From Actinokineospora pegani (GTDB lineage Bacteria > Actinomycetota > Actinomycetes > Mycobacteriales > Pseudonocardiaceae): a stretch of 34,936 nucleotides of DNA. Positions 8,273 to 16,571 of this stretch are shown piece after piece. The notes beneath the pieces are model-generated. The model did not search any database and was not told where the DNA came from. It saw only the letters and a list, made by a program, of their open reading frames with translations. Location of the stretch: contig NZ_WHOL01000043.1 of NCBI RefSeq assembly GCF_009745975.1, positions 1-34,936 on the forward strand, written 5' to 3'. The position numbers were made by a program, and so were the translations under genes. Position 1 is the first letter of the stretch; every line of letters begins with the position of its first letter.

Positions 8273-9234
8273 CAGCGCTTACCCCCGTTGTCACTGCCCG
8301 GCGCGGAGGTGCCGAACACCTTGATGAAGATGAACGCGATCACCGCGACCGCCAGGAAGATCAAGACTGACATCGTCGAGCCGATGCCGAGGTTCAACCC
8401 CTTGATCAGGTTGTTGTAGGTCTGCATGGACACCGACCCGGTCTGCTGCGCGCCGTTGGTGAGCACGAAGATGTTGTCGAAGATCCGGAACGCGTCCAGG
8501 GTGCGGAACAGCAGCGCCACCAGGATGGCGGGCTTCATCACCGGGATCATGACCTTGGTGAACCGCTGCCACGCGCTCGCGCCGTCCATCGACGCGGCCT
8601 TGAGCAGGTCGTCCGGCACCAGGGCCAGGCCCGCCATCAGCAGCAGCGCCATGAACGGCACCGTCTTCCACACCTCGGCGAGGGTGATGATGGCCAGCGC
8701 GGGCACCCGCTGGGTGAGCAGGTCGGACTCCGGGGCGAGCAGCGCGGCGAGGTAGCCGGTGTCCTTGGTCCAGGCGTAGCGCCAGGAGAAGGCGGCCACC
8801 ACGGTCACGATGCCGTAGGGGATCAGCGCGACGGTGCGCACCAGGCCCCTGGCCACGATCGTGCGGTGCATGATCAGCGCCAGCGCCATGCCGAGCACCA
8901 GCTCGATGACCACCGACACGACGGTGATCAGGCTGGTCACCCCGAACGAGGTCCACCAGTAGGAGTTGGTGAGCACGGTGATGTAGTTCTCCAGCCCGAT
9001 GAACTCGCGCTGGTCGGGGAACCGCAGGTCGTAGCGCTGCAGCGACAGCCACAGCGAGTAGAAGATCGGGTAGCCGGTGACGGCGATCATCACCAGCGCG
9101 GCGGGGGCGCAGAGCAGCAGCCCGAGCTTGCGCTCGGCCCTCTTGCCCTCGCTCACCGCCTTCCGCTTGCCCTTCTCGGCGTCCGGGGCGGGGTCCTGCG
9201 CCGCCTCGGCGCCCGCGTCCGCGGTGTGGCTCAC
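8272..9234 (-). CDS. sugA: Sugar ABC permease, SugA/MalF-type
   Basis: 320 residues. A charged cytosolic N-terminus of about 35 residues precedes six membrane segments. The EAA loop [20 protein letters not shown] lies near residue 215. It starts at GTG 9234, overlapping the lpqY stop by four bases (GTGA). It is the MalF-like partner of SugB. No large periplasmic loop such as that of E. coli MalF is present, as usual for this family in Gram-positive bacteria. Confidence 0.9.
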   Translation of the reverse strand: MSHTADAGAEAAQDPAPDAEKGKRKAVSEGKRAERKLGLLLCAPAALVMIAVTGYPIFYSLWLSLQRYDLRFPDQREFIGLENYITVLTNSYWWTSFGVTSLITVVSVVIELVLGMALALIMHRTIVARGLVRTVALIPYGIVTVVAAFSWRYAWTKDTGYLAALLAPESDLLTQRVPALAIITLAEVWKTVPFMALLLMAGLALVPDDLLKAASMDGASAWQRFTKVMIPVMKPAILVALLFRTLDAFRIFDNIFVLTNGAQQTGSVSMQTYNNLIKGLNLGIGSTMSVLIFLAVAVIAFIFIKVFGTSAPGSDNGGKR

Positions 9235-10499
9235 GGCAGCACTCCCTTCGAGTCGAGAGCGTCCTGCAGCTCCTCGCGCAGGCGCTGGGCGGTGGCCTGC
9301 GGATCGATGGCGGACGGCGGCGAGAGGATGGTGGAGATCAGGGTCGAGACGTTCTGGTAGGCCGGGGTGATCGGCCGCGGCGCGGGCTTCTTGAGCTCGG
9401 CAAGGATCGCCTCGCGCATCGGGTACGGCTCAGCCATCTCCGGGTCGTCGTAGACGGCCTCGATGGTCGGCGGCACGCCGGAGTTGATCGCGGAGAACTT
9501 CTGGTTCTCGGCGTTGCGCAGGCACTTGACCGCCTCGAACGCCGCGGGCTTGTGCCTCGAGTACTCGCTGACGGCCAGGTTGAACCCGCCGATGGTGGCG
9601 GTGCCGGTCTTGTCCTCGTCGATGGCCGGGTAGGGCGCCCACTTGAAGTGCTCGAACAGCTCCGGGTTGGCCTCCTTCATCGCGGCGTGGACGAACGGCC
9701 AGTTGAGCATGAAGGCCGCGTCGCCCTTCTGGTAGTCCAGCCGGATCGAGTCCTCCTTGGCGTTGGACAGCGACGCGCTGGCCACCGGGGAGGACGCGAG
9801 GTCCTTGAGCGCCCGCAACGCCTCGACCGCGCCCTCGTCGACGATCGCCTTGGTGGAGTCGTCGGAGAGGATCTTGCCGCCCGCGCCGCCCACGAGCGTG
9901 TTGAACTGCACCACGAGGCCCTCGTACTGGGCGCCGGTCAGCAGGACCGTGCTCGGCTTGCCCTGGGCCCTGAGATCCTCGGCCATCGACAGCATCTCCG
10001 ACCACGACTTCGGCGGGGTCGGGGTGACGTCGTCGCGGTACCACAGCAACTGCACGTTGGTGTTCTTCGGCGCGGCGTAGAGCTTGTCCTTCCACCGCGC
10101 CGTCCGCAGTGGACCCGGCAGCGTGCCGTCCTCCACTTCGGACTTGTCCACTCCGGTCCACTCGGCGATCCAGCCCGCCTCGGCGAACTCGGCCACCCAC
10201 GTGACGTCCAGGCCGAGGACGTCCATCTCCGTGTCGCCCGCCGCCAGCCTGCGCACCATCTGCTCGCGCTGGCCGTCGGCCTCGCGCGGGAGGGTGTTCA
10301 GCACGACCTGGTACCGGCCGCCCGCCGCCTCGTTGCACGCGGCGACGACCTGTTCGAAGTTCTCCTCCGACGGGTAGTAGACGTTGACGACGGTGCCCCC
10401 GCCGTCGGACCCGCATGCCGCCACCGCGGAGGACGCCAACACCGCAGCACCCAGTGCTGTCAGCGCGCGTCGCCACCGGCGGCCGGGAATTCGATTCAC
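9231..10499 (-). CDS. lpqY: Sugar-binding lipoprotein, LpqY-type
   Basis: 422 residues from GTG 10499, chosen for GGAGG six bases upstream; the ATG at 10511 has no ribosome site. The lipoprotein signal is clear: Arg-rich start, hydrophobic core and lipobox AVAAC followed by GSDGGG. The mature part is a family-1 extracellular solute-binding protein, including LLWYRDD, FMLNWPFV and a helical C-terminus. It captures sugar outside the membrane and hands it to SugA/SugB. Trehalose is inferred from conserved mycobacterial order (Rv1235-Rv1238); binding residues were not checked. Confidence 0.88.
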   Translation of the reverse strand: MNRIPGRRWRRALTALGAAVLASSAVAACGSDGGGTVVNVYYPSEENFEQVVAACNEAAGGRYQVVLNTLPREADGQREQMVRRLAAGDTEMDVLGLDVTWVAEFAEAGWIAEWTGVDKSEVEDGTLPGPLRTARWKDKLYAAPKNTNVQLLWYRDDVTPTPPKSWSEMLSMAEDLRAQGKPSTVLLTGAQYEGLVVQFNTLVGGAGGKILSDDSTKAIVDEGAVEALRALKDLASSPVASASLSNAKEDSIRLDYQKGDAAFMLNWPFVHAAMKEANPELFEHFKWAPYPAIDEDKTGTATIGGFNLAVSEYSRHKPAAFEAVKCLRNAENQKFSAINSGVPPTIEAVYDDPEMAEPYPMREAILAELKKPAPRPITPAYQNVSTLISTILSPPSAIDPQATAQRLREELQDALDSKGVLP

Positions 10500-10627
10500 C
10501 GTGCCCTCCATTCCGACGGGCACGCCGAGGACGCGGTGCGCGCCGCCGGACCGGCGTCGACCAGCACCTCGCCGTGCCTCACCCGGCACGCGAATCCGGT
10601 CAAGTCGCCCGCGCACCGGGTGAGCAG

Positions 10628-10656
10628 AACCTAAGCCCGGTGATCACACCCCGCAA
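10628..10656 (-). promoter_or_regulatory. Candidate lpqY-sugABC promoter with palindrome in spacer
   Basis: On the minus strand, -35 TTGCGG (10656-10651) and -10 TAGGTT (10633-10628) are separated by 17 bp. The spacer contains the perfect palindrome GTGATCAC, a possible repressor site. The predicted leader before GTG 10499 is about 120 bases. Confidence 0.5.
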
Positions 10657-10674
10657 TTCGATGTGGTGTTCGGG

Positions 10675-11205
10675 CTAACCCGCGCGCCCGCTCGGGCCCA
10701 TCGCGAACTTGGCCAGCAGGTCGCGGCCGCGCTCGGCGTTGCGCGGCTGGGTCAGCACGTCGTAGCGGCCCGCCACGAGCTGGGTGGCGCTGGCGATCTG
10801 CTTGCCCCCGCCGCGGCGGGTCGTGGCGAAGCCGACGGCGGCGAACACCATGCCGAAGACCACACCCGCGACCAGGCCGACCAGGATCGGGGCGAACGAG
10901 GTCTGCTGCTGGGAGAACAGCCCGAGCAGCAGCCCGACGAACAGACCGAACCAGGCGCCGGACAGCGCGCCGGTGCCCAGCACCTTGGGCCAGCTCAGCC
11001 GCCCGATCACCCGCTCGACCAGCATCAGGTCGACGCCGACGATCGTGACGTCCTCCACGGGGAACTCGCTGGTCGCCAGGTGCTGCACGGCGCTGCGGGC
11101 TTCTTGGTAGGTGTCGTAGGAGCCGATCGGCCATCCGGTCGGCGGTGTCGGAACCTTGGGGGGACCCTGGTTCGCTCGCCCAGGGCCGGAGAACGCACCG
11201 GTCAT
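10675..11205 (-). CDS. General stress protein 17M-like membrane protein
   Basis: 176 residues from ATG 11205. The N-terminal domain (about 23-65, WPIGSYDTYQEARSAVQHLATSEFPVEDVTIVG) matches the general stress protein 17M-like fold. A Gly-rich hydrophobic hairpin follows (LSGAWFGLFVGLLLGLF and ILVGLVAGVVFGMVF, about 83-125), then a C-terminal YDVL domain. It sits directly upstream of lpqY on the same strand, as Rv1234 does in M. tuberculosis. CAGACT six bases before the ATG is a weak leaderless promoter candidate. The biochemical role is unknown. Confidence 0.8.
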   Translation of the reverse strand: MTGAFSGPGRANQGPPKVPTPPTGWPIGSYDTYQEARSAVQHLATSEFPVEDVTIVGVDLMLVERVIGRLSWPKVLGTGALSGAWFGLFVGLLLGLFSQQQTSFAPILVGLVAGVVFGMVFAAVGFATTRRGGGKQIASATQLVAGRYDVLTQPRNAERGRDLLAKFAMGPSGRAG

Positions 11206-11402
11206 GCCCACAGTCTGCCAACTCGGGAACAACCGTGCGAACCCGACAGCCCACCTCTCAGCCGCCTATCAGCTCCCACCGCTGGTCCGGACGGGGTCAA
11301 CCGCCGGATCGGCGGGGGTGGACGCGGGGTCCGGCGCCTACCCCGGCAGGAGGGCCGTCGAGGCCGTGGGGTCCGCCGGGTAGCGGCGGGGAGTGGGCGG
11401 AC

Positions 11403-11440
11403 AGCGGAGGCGGCGCCCCGGGGGGGGCGCCGCCTCCGCT
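11403..11440 (-). terminator. 17-bp perfect hairpin after the acyl-CoA dehydrogenase
   Basis: 11403-11419 and 11424-11440 are perfectly complementary around a GGGG loop (17 bp, nearly all G/C), 15 bases beyond the stop at 11455. There is no T-run, as is common for actinobacterial terminators. It may also shield the end of the oppositely placed spacer. Confidence 0.75.
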
Positions 11441-11454
11441 GGTGGTCCGAGGGG

Positions 11455-12651
11455 TCAGCCGCGGGACTTGTACTCGCGCAGCAGGCCGCGGGAGATGATC
11501 GTCTTCTGGATCTCGCTGGTGCCCTCGCCGATGAGCAGGAACGGGGCCTCGCGCATGAGGCGCTCGATCTCGTACTCCTTGGAGTAGCCGTAGCCGCCGT
11601 GGATGCGGAAGGACTCCTGGGTGACCTCGGCGCAGTACTCCGAGGCGATGAGCTTGGCCATGCCCGCCTCGACGTCGTTGCGGGCGCCGGAGTCCTTCAG
11701 GCGCGCGGCGTTGACCATCATCAGGTGCGCGGCCTCGACCTTGGTGGCCATCTCGGCGAGCTTGAAGGCGATGGCCTGGTGCTCGGCGATGGCCTTGCCG
11801 AAGGTCTTGCGCTGCTGGGCGTACTCGACGGCCAGTTCGAACGCGCGGATCGCGATGCCGCAGGCGCGGGCGGCGACGTTGACCCGGCCGACCTCGACAC
11901 CGTCCATCATGTACGAGAAGCCCTTGCCGGGCTGCTCGCCGAGGACCTTGTCGGCGCCGATCTTGAAGCCGTCGAACACGGCCTCGGTGGTGTCGACGCC
12001 CTTGTAGCCCATCTTGTCGATCTTGCCGGGGATGGTGAGGCCGGGCGCGACCTCGCCGAAGCCCTCGGTCTTGTCGACCAGGAACGTCGTCAGGTTCTGG
12101 TGCGGCTTCTCCGCGCCCTCGTCGGTCTTGGCCAGCAGGGCGATGAGGTTGGAGCTGCCACCGTTGGTCAGCCACATCTTGGCGCCGTCGATGGTGTAGC
12201 CGTCGCCGTCCTTCTTGGCCCGGGTCTTGATGGCGGCGACGTCGGAGCCCAGGTCCGGCTCGGACATCGAGAAGGAGCCGCGGATCTCACCGGCGGCCAT
12301 CTTCGGCAGGTAGTGCTGCTTCTGCGCGTCGGTGCCGTGCTGCTTGATCATGTGCGCCACGATGAAGTGGGTGTTGATCACACCGGACACGCTCATCCAC
12401 CCGCGGGCGATCTGCTCGACGACCAGCGCGTAGGTCAGCAGCGACTCGCCGAGGCCGCCGTACTCCTCCGGGATGGTGAGGCCGAACAGCCCCATCTCCT
12501 TCATGCCCTCGACGATGTCCTTGGGGTACTCGTCGGCGTGCTCCAGAGCCTGGGCGTTAGGGATGATCTCCTTGTCCACGAAGTCCTTGACCGTGGACAG
12601 GATCTCCTGCTGCACGTCGGTCAAACCGGCGGTCTGGGCGAGGCGGGCCAT
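11455..12651 (-). CDS. Acyl-CoA dehydrogenase
   Basis: 398 residues, full family length. It has the N-terminal helical domain (to about 125), the FAD-contacting FSMSEPDLGSD signature, a beta domain with MWLTNGG, and a C-terminal helical domain with RKTFGKAIAEHQAI and IHGGYGYSKEYEIER. The catalytic base is the Glu of IGEGTSE near residue 376. It oxidises an acyl-CoA at the alpha-beta position and passes electrons to ETF. GGGAG precedes the ATG. Two CoA-ester lyases nearby share its upstream operator-like motif, which suggests branched dicarboxyl-CoA substrates such as methylsuccinyl-CoA, but this is inference. Confidence 0.92.
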   Translation of the reverse strand: MARLAQTAGLTDVQQEILSTVKDFVDKEIIPNAQALEHADEYPKDIVEGMKEMGLFGLTIPEEYGGLGESLLTYALVVEQIARGWMSVSGVINTHFIVAHMIKQHGTDAQKQHYLPKMAAGEIRGSFSMSEPDLGSDVAAIKTRAKKDGDGYTIDGAKMWLTNGGSSNLIALLAKTDEGAEKPHQNLTTFLVDKTEGFGEVAPGLTIPGKIDKMGYKGVDTTEAVFDGFKIGADKVLGEQPGKGFSYMMDGVEVGRVNVAARACGIAIRAFELAVEYAQQRKTFGKAIAEHQAIAFKLAEMATKVEAAHLMMVNAARLKDSGARNDVEAGMAKLIASEYCAEVTQESFRIHGGYGYSKEYEIERLMREAPFLLIGEGTSEIQKTIISRGLLREYKSRG

Positions 12652-12675
12652 GCGAGCTCCCTGTTTGCGGCGAAA

Positions 12676-12691
12676 TAGTTACCCGCCAGTA
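12676..12691 (-). promoter_or_regulatory. Operator-like motif over the acyl-CoA dehydrogenase promoter
   Basis: TTACCCGCCAGTA (12679-12691, plus strand) is a near palindrome whose edge overlaps a -10 TAACTA (minus, 12681-12676), with TTAACC 16 bp further upstream as a -35. Nearly the same motif lies at the same distance before the lyase operon at 15648-15662. Confidence 0.5.
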
Positions 12692-12750
12692 TCCACCGGT
12701 TAACGCCCGTTCGCGCCCCGCAAGTGCTGGGGATCTCAGACCGGCTCGAT

Positions 12751-12936
12751 TCAGCCCGCGGCGAGCTCCAGCGTGGTGCCGCAGTCCTTGCACCCCGCGG
12801 CGAGGACGTAGACGTCGGCGCCGCAGTCCACGCACTCCTGGAAGCTGCGGTCCATCAGGTCGTCCTGGCGGCGGCGGCGACCAGTGAAGACGCTGAGCAC
12901 GCTGCGGGACTCGGAAGGGAGGCTGTGTCTACCCAT
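12751..12936 (-). CDS. Small zinc-ribbon-like protein
   Basis: 61 residues from ATG 12936. The N-terminus is basic (MGRHSLP, then GRRRR). The C-terminal half carries two Cys pairs in CVDCG and CKDCG, separated by about 14 residues (DVYVLAAG between), which would bind one zinc. I know no assigned function. It stands alone upstream of the acyl-CoA dehydrogenase with a long regulatory-looking spacer (12937-13278). The start is uncertain because no strong ribosome site is visible; an ATG five codons earlier is possible. Confidence 0.65.
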   Translation of the reverse strand: MGRHSLPSESRSVLSVFTGRRRRQDDLMDRSFQECVDCGADVYVLAAGCKDCGTTLELAAG

Positions 12937-13278
12937 GGGCACATGACACATGCGGGATGGGCGTGCTGCAAGACCCGAGTCGTGACTTGTGCGTTATGTC
13001 ACCGCAACCTTTGACCCTCTGTTACGTCCTTGACCTGCACAGTTATCTTTTCGTGATCATCCAGACCTGGTAACGGGATCGTGACGCTCCGATGTCATGG
13101 CTGTTCACCAGCCATGGACTGACCGCGAAGTCGAACTCACGGGTAACCACCCGTTCGTGACGATCGGGACGACCCAGACGACCGGTTCCGGCCAATGTGC
13201 GCGAGCAAAGACCCGAACTCGGGCCGATCCGGCCCGCAGGGGCGGCAGGAGTCGGAGGCCGTAAGGAAGTGAACGGGG
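12937..13278. other. Long intergenic spacer, relatively AT-rich, with dyads
   Basis: 342 bases without a supported gene. It includes a CRP/GlxR-like dyad (12988-13003) and a perfect 8-bp inverted repeat with a 5-base loop (CATGGCTG/CAGCCATG, 13096-13116). The open frame 13043-13579 in the opposite reading overlaps the 97-residue gene in another frame and has no family features. Confidence 0.5.
12988..13003. promoter_or_regulatory. CRP/GlxR-like dyad
   Basis: TGTGC-GTTATG-TCACC matches the TGTGA-N6-TCACA consensus at 8 of 10 positions. It lies 52 bases upstream of the zinc-ribbon gene start. Chance occurrence cannot be excluded. Confidence 0.3.
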
Positions 13279-13572
13279 TCACGTCAGCGCCTGGCCCGTG
13301 CTGTCGAACGCGCCGACGAACTCCAGCACGCTGACCCGGAAGTGCCAGGAGGACACCGCGCCCTCTATGTGCACCAGCAGGGACCCGTCCTGCGCCCGGA
13401 AGACCAGCCTGCTCCTGGGGTTGCGCGGTCGCTCCGGCCGCAACCCCCTGGCCAGCACCAGCGCCCGGTCCTGGGCGGCGGCCAACGTCCCGACCTGCTC
13501 GTAGTGAGTCACCTGCCACTGCGAGACGTCCCGGTTTCCCTGCCGGTTCGCCTCGACCACCACAGACCACAC
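13279..13572 (-). CDS. Conserved-looking hypothetical protein, 97 aa
   Basis: Starts at GTG 13572 with GGGAG about 8 bases upstream; the longer open frame to 14397 is a shadow of the lyase gene. It is a soluble, basic-to-neutral protein with a strand-rich pattern: WSVVVEANRQG, then WQVTHYEQVGTLAAAQDRALVLARGLRP and RSRLVFRAQDGSLLVHIEGAVSSWHFRVSVLEFVGAF. I do not recognise a family. It may follow the lyase operon past the terminator at 13642-13669. Confidence 0.6.
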   Translation of the reverse strand: MWSVVVEANRQGNRDVSQWQVTHYEQVGTLAAAQDRALVLARGLRPERPRNPRSRLVFRAQDGSLLVHIEGAVSSWHFRVSVLEFVGAFDSTGQALT

Positions 13573-13641
13573 CGGGCACTCCCTCGTTCGTCCTGCCCAG
13601 ACCGACGAACGCGGGGCCCGGCCGGTTCCCCGGGACGCCGA

Positions 13642-13669
13642 CCGCCCCGGCCGAGGACGACCGGGGCGG
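13642..13669 (-). terminator. Hairpin terminator after CoA-lyase operon
   Basis: CCGCCCCGG (13642-13650) and CCGGGGCGG (13661-13669) form a perfect 9-bp stem with a 10-base loop, 14 bases past the lyase stop at 13683. Confidence 0.65.
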
Positions 13670-13682
13670 CGGGGAACACGAC

Positions 13683-14558
13683 CTAGCCCCGCGAGGCGAT
13701 GGCCTCCGCGACGGCCAGGACGCGGCGGGCGTTGTCCACGTGCAGGTTCTCGATCATGCGGCCGTCGACCGTGACGACGCCGCGGCCCTCGGCCGTGGCG
13801 GTCTCGAAGGCCTCGATGATCTTCCGGGACTGGGCGACCTCGTCTTCGGAGGGGGCGAAGACCCGGTTGCACGGCTCGACCTGGCCCGGGTGGATCAGGG
13901 TCTTGCCGTCGAAGCCGAACTGGCGGCCCTGGGTGCACTCGTCGGCGAAGCCCTCGATGTCGCGCACGTCGTTGTAGACGCCGTCGAGGATGACCTTGCC
14001 GGTGGCGCGGGCGGCGAGCAGGGCCAGCGACAGGCCGCCGAGCAGCGGGGCGCGACCGGGGACGTGCTCGGCGTGCAGCTCCTTGGCCAGGTCGTTGGTG
14101 CCCATGACCAGCACCGTGAGGCGGTCGGAGGCCGAGGCGATGTCGTGGGCGCGCAGCATCGCGATCGGGGTCTCGACCATCGCCCAGATCTTGGTGCGGT
14201 CGGGGGCCCCGGCCGCCTCCAGCGCCTTCTCGATCCGGTGCACCTCGGCGGCGGAGTTGACCTTGGGGACGACGATGGCGTCCGGCCCCGCCTCGGCGGC
14301 GGCGCGCAGGTCGTCGGCGTGCCACTCGGTGTCCAGACCGTTGACCCGGATGGTCAGCTCGCGGTTGCCGTACTCGCCGGACGTGGCGGCGGCGCACACC
14401 CTGGCCCGGCCGTCGGCCTTGGCGTCCGGGGCGACGGAGTCCTCCAGGTCGAGGATCAGCGCGTCGACGTCGAGGGTCTTGGCCTTCTCCAGCGCGCGCT
14501 CGTTGGCGCCGGGCATGTAGAGCACGGAGCGGCGGGGCCGCAGCAGGACCTCAGCCAT
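13683..14558 (-). CDS. CoA-ester lyase / CitE-like HpcH-HpaI family protein
   Basis: 291 residues of the citrate lyase beta / HpcH-HpaI aldolase superfamily (TIM barrel). Visible are [17 protein letters not shown] at the start, [12 protein letters not shown] (Mg-linked acidic site), the Arg of [25 protein letters not shown] (conserved Glu) and [11 protein letters not shown]. It overlaps the end of the upstream lyase gene by 8 bases, so it is co-translated. Paralogues of this type act as malyl-CoA/methylmalyl-CoA lyases or malyl-CoA thioesterases. The pair here resembles the Mcl1/Mcl2 pairing, so thioesterase is one option. The substrate is not proven. Confidence 0.85.
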   Translation of the reverse strand: MAEVLLRPRRSVLYMPGANERALEKAKTLDVDALILDLEDSVAPDAKADGRARVCAAATSGEYGNRELTIRVNGLDTEWHADDLRAAAEAGPDAIVVPKVNSAAEVHRIEKALEAAGAPDRTKIWAMVETPIAMLRAHDIASASDRLTVLVMGTNDLAKELHAEHVPGRAPLLGGLSLALLAARATGKVILDGVYNDVRDIEGFADECTQGRQFGFDGKTLIHPGQVEPCNRVFAPSEDEVAQSRKIIEAFETATAEGRGVVTVDGRMIENLHVDNARRVLAVAEAIASRG

Positions 14559-15624
14559 TGGTGGCCTCCTTGGTGGCGGCGTCGTAGGCGGCGGCCAGCT
14601 CGGGGTCGCGGGCGGAGAGCGCGTCGGCCAGCTCGGCGACGACCTTGCACTGCTTCACGGTGGCGTCGTCCTGCATCTTGCCGTCGATCATGACCGCGCC
14701 GGTGCCGTCGCCCATGGCGTCGATGACCTTGCGGGCCCAGGCGACGTCCTCCGGGGACGGCGAGAAGACCTTCTTGGCGATCGCGATCTGCTTGGGGTGC
14801 AGGCTCCACGCGCCGACGCAGCCGAGCAGGAAGGCGTTGCGGAACTGGTCCTCGCAGGCCACCACGTCGGCGATGTCGCCGAAGGGGCCGTAGTAGGGCA
14901 GGATCCCCGCGCCCGCGCAGGCGTCGACCATGCGCGCGACGGTGTAGTGCCACAGGTCCTGCTGGTAGGTCGCGCGGCCGGTGGTGATGTCCTCGCCGGT
15001 CGGGTCCTGGCGCACCAGGTAGCCGGGGTGGCCGCCGCCGACGCGGGTGGTCTTCATCCGGCGGCTCGCGGCCAGGTCGGCCGGGCCGAGCGAGATGCCC
15101 TGCATCCGCGGGCTGGCGGTGGCGATCTCCTCGACGTTGGCCACGCCGGAGGCCGTCTCCAGGATCGCGTGCACCAGCAGCGGCCTGGTCACGCCCGCCC
15201 GCGCCTCGAGCTGGGCCAGCAGGCGGTCGACGTAGTGGATGTCGGCGGCCGACTCGACCTTGGGCACCATGACGACGTCGAGCTTGTCGCCGATCTCGGT
15301 GACCAGGGTGACCAGGTCGTCGAGGACCCACGGCGAGTCGAGGCTGTTGACCCGGGTCCAGAGCTGGGTGTCGCCGAAGTCGGTGGCCTTGGCGATCCGC
15401 ACCAGGCCCGCCCGGGCGGCCTCCTTGCGGTCCGCGCGGATGGCGTCCTCGAGGTTGCCCAGCACCACGTCGGCCTGGCGCGCCATGTCCGGGACCTTGG
15501 CGGCCATCTTCTCGTTGCTCGGGTCGAAGAAGTGGATCATGCGCGACGGCCGGAACGGGATCTCCCGCACCGGGTCGGGCGCCCCCACCGCGAGCGGGCG
15601 GAAGAAGTCCTTCGGTGAGCGCAT
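14551..15624 (-). CDS. CoA-ester lyase, malyl-CoA/methylmalyl-CoA lyase-like
   Basis: 357 residues from ATG 15624, fixed by GGAGG five bases upstream (the longer frame to 15744 is rejected). It has superfamily motifs [33 protein letters not shown] and [16 protein letters not shown], and the long C-terminal region ([30 protein letters not shown]) typical of the larger Mcl1-like lyases. It probably cleaves or forms beta-methylmalyl-CoA or malyl-CoA. It is the first gene of a two-gene operon with the CitE-like paralogue. No crotonyl-CoA reductase or mesaconyl-CoA hydratase gene is in the window, so an ethylmalonyl-CoA pathway role is inference. Confidence 0.85.
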   Translation of the reverse strand: MRSPKDFFRPLAVGAPDPVREIPFRPSRMIHFFDPSNEKMAAKVPDMARQADVVLGNLEDAIRADRKEAARAGLVRIAKATDFGDTQLWTRVNSLDSPWVLDDLVTLVTEIGDKLDVVMVPKVESAADIHYVDRLLAQLEARAGVTRPLLVHAILETASGVANVEEIATASPRMQGISLGPADLAASRRMKTTRVGGGHPGYLVRQDPTGEDITTGRATYQQDLWHYTVARMVDACAGAGILPYYGPFGDIADVVACEDQFRNAFLLGCVGAWSLHPKQIAIAKKVFSPSPEDVAWARKVIDAMGDGTGAVMIDGKMQDDATVKQCKVVAELADALSARDPELAAAYDAATKEATNG

Positions 15625-15644
15625 CGGTCCTCCGATCGATCGCG

Positions 15645-15662
15645 AGGTTAACCCGCCGGTAA
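15645..15662 (-). promoter_or_regulatory. Operator-like motif before CoA-lyase operon
   Basis: TTAACCCGCCGGTAA (15648-15662) is a near palindrome with GGTAA/TTAACC half-sites, overlapping a possible -10 TAACCT on the minus strand (15650-15645). It starts 24 bases upstream of ATG 15624. It is close to the motif at 12679-12691. Confidence 0.5.
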
Positions 15663-15716
15663 CTACGTCGTGGAGTAGTCGACCACGACCGCACCCGTTG
15701 CGCCATTGTGGTGTGT

Positions 15717-16571
15717 GTGACACGCGACCGCTTGATCGTTCCACCTGGCCTCGTCCGCCGCTTCACCGCCGCGCACGAGCGGGAATGGCTTGCCTGCCTG
15801 CCAGAACGCGTGGAGTCGGTGCTGCGCCGGTGGGACCTCACCCCTGACGGCGAGCCGCTGCACGGCTGGTGCGCGCTGGTCCTGCCGGTGCGCACGGCCG
15901 CAGGCGCACCGGCGATGACGAAGATCACCTGGCCGCACCCCGAGGCGGAGCACGAGGGCCTCGCACTGTCCACCTGGGACGGCGACGGCGCGGTGCTGCT
16001 GCTCGCCGAGGAGCCGTTCACCCTGCTGCTGGAGCGCCTCGACCCGCACCACTCGCTGGCGCGCGAGCCGATCGACGTCGCCGTCGCCGAGGTCGCCCGG
16101 CTCATCCGCCGCCTCGACCGCCCCGCTCCCCCGCCGCTGCGGCGGCTGGCGGACGAGGCCGCCCGGATCAGCCGCGAGCTCCTCGACGGCGCGGCCCCGC
16201 CCGAGCTGCTCGCCCAGGCCCGCGCCTACTGCGCCGAACTCGGCCCGCGGGCGGCGGACCGGCTGGTCAACGAAGACCTGCACTACGACAACGTGCTGCG
16301 CGGCGAGCGGGAGCCGTGGCTGGTGATCGACCCCAAGCCGCTCGCGGGCGACCCCGAGTTCGGCCTCATCCCGCTGCTGTGGAACCGGGCGGGCGAGGGC
16401 GACCCGGCGGGCAGGCTGGCCGACGTCGTCGAGGCGACCGGCCTGGACCACGGCCTGGCCCGCCGCTGGACCCTCGTCCGCGCCGTGGCCGAGTGGCCCG
16501 GCCCGGACGACAGCGACAGCGACGACCCGGCCATCGCCACGGCGCCCGCGATCGCCCGGGCGCTGGCCTGA
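15717..16571 (+). CDS. Aminoglycoside/hydroxyurea phosphotransferase-like kinase (APH(6)/Hur type)
   Basis: About 284 residues. Three in-frame GTG codons (15708, 15711, 15717) are possible; 15717 is preferred because CATTGT lies seven bases before it and there is no ribosome site. The catalytic loop [14 protein letters not shown] (Asp and Asn) and metal-binding [21 protein letters not shown] match the streptomycin 6-kinase/hydroxyurea kinase family; TKITWP is the ATP-binding Lys strand. It may phosphorylate an antibiotic or an endogenous small molecule. The TGATG overlap couples it to the ArsR-type regulator downstream, suggesting a regulator-modifier pair. Resistance is not established. Confidence 0.82.
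   Translation: MTRDRLIVPPGLVRRFTAAHEREWLACLPERVESVLRRWDLTPDGEPLHGWCALVLPVRTAAGAPAMTKITWPHPEAEHEGLALSTWDGDGAVLLLAEEPFTLLLERLDPHHSLAREPIDVAVAEVARLIRRLDRPAPPPLRRLADEAARISRELLDGAAPPELLAQARAYCAELGPRAADRLVNEDLHYDNVLRGEREPWLVIDPKPLAGDPEFGLIPLLWNRAGEGDPAGRLADVVEATGLDHGLARRWTLVRAVAEWPGPDDSDSDDPAIATAPAIARALA

Noticed and set aside
6566-8419. 617-residue plus-strand frame opposite sugC and sugB
   Set aside because: Shadow frame rich in His/Arg/Gln; the minus strand has complete ABC transporter motifs.
10663-12678. 671-residue plus-strand frame opposite the stress protein and acyl-CoA dehydrogenase
   Set aside because: Shadow of a full-length acyl-CoA dehydrogenase; no recognisable domain.
13043-13579. 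178-residue minus-strand frame overlapping the 97-residue hypothetical
   Set aside because: It is in a different frame from the better-supported GTG 13572 gene and reads as low-complexity Gly/Arg sequence.
15717-16571. A dedicated antibiotic resistance gene
   Set aside because: The family includes resistance kinases, but no biosynthetic or mobile context supports a resistance role; only family membership is claimed.
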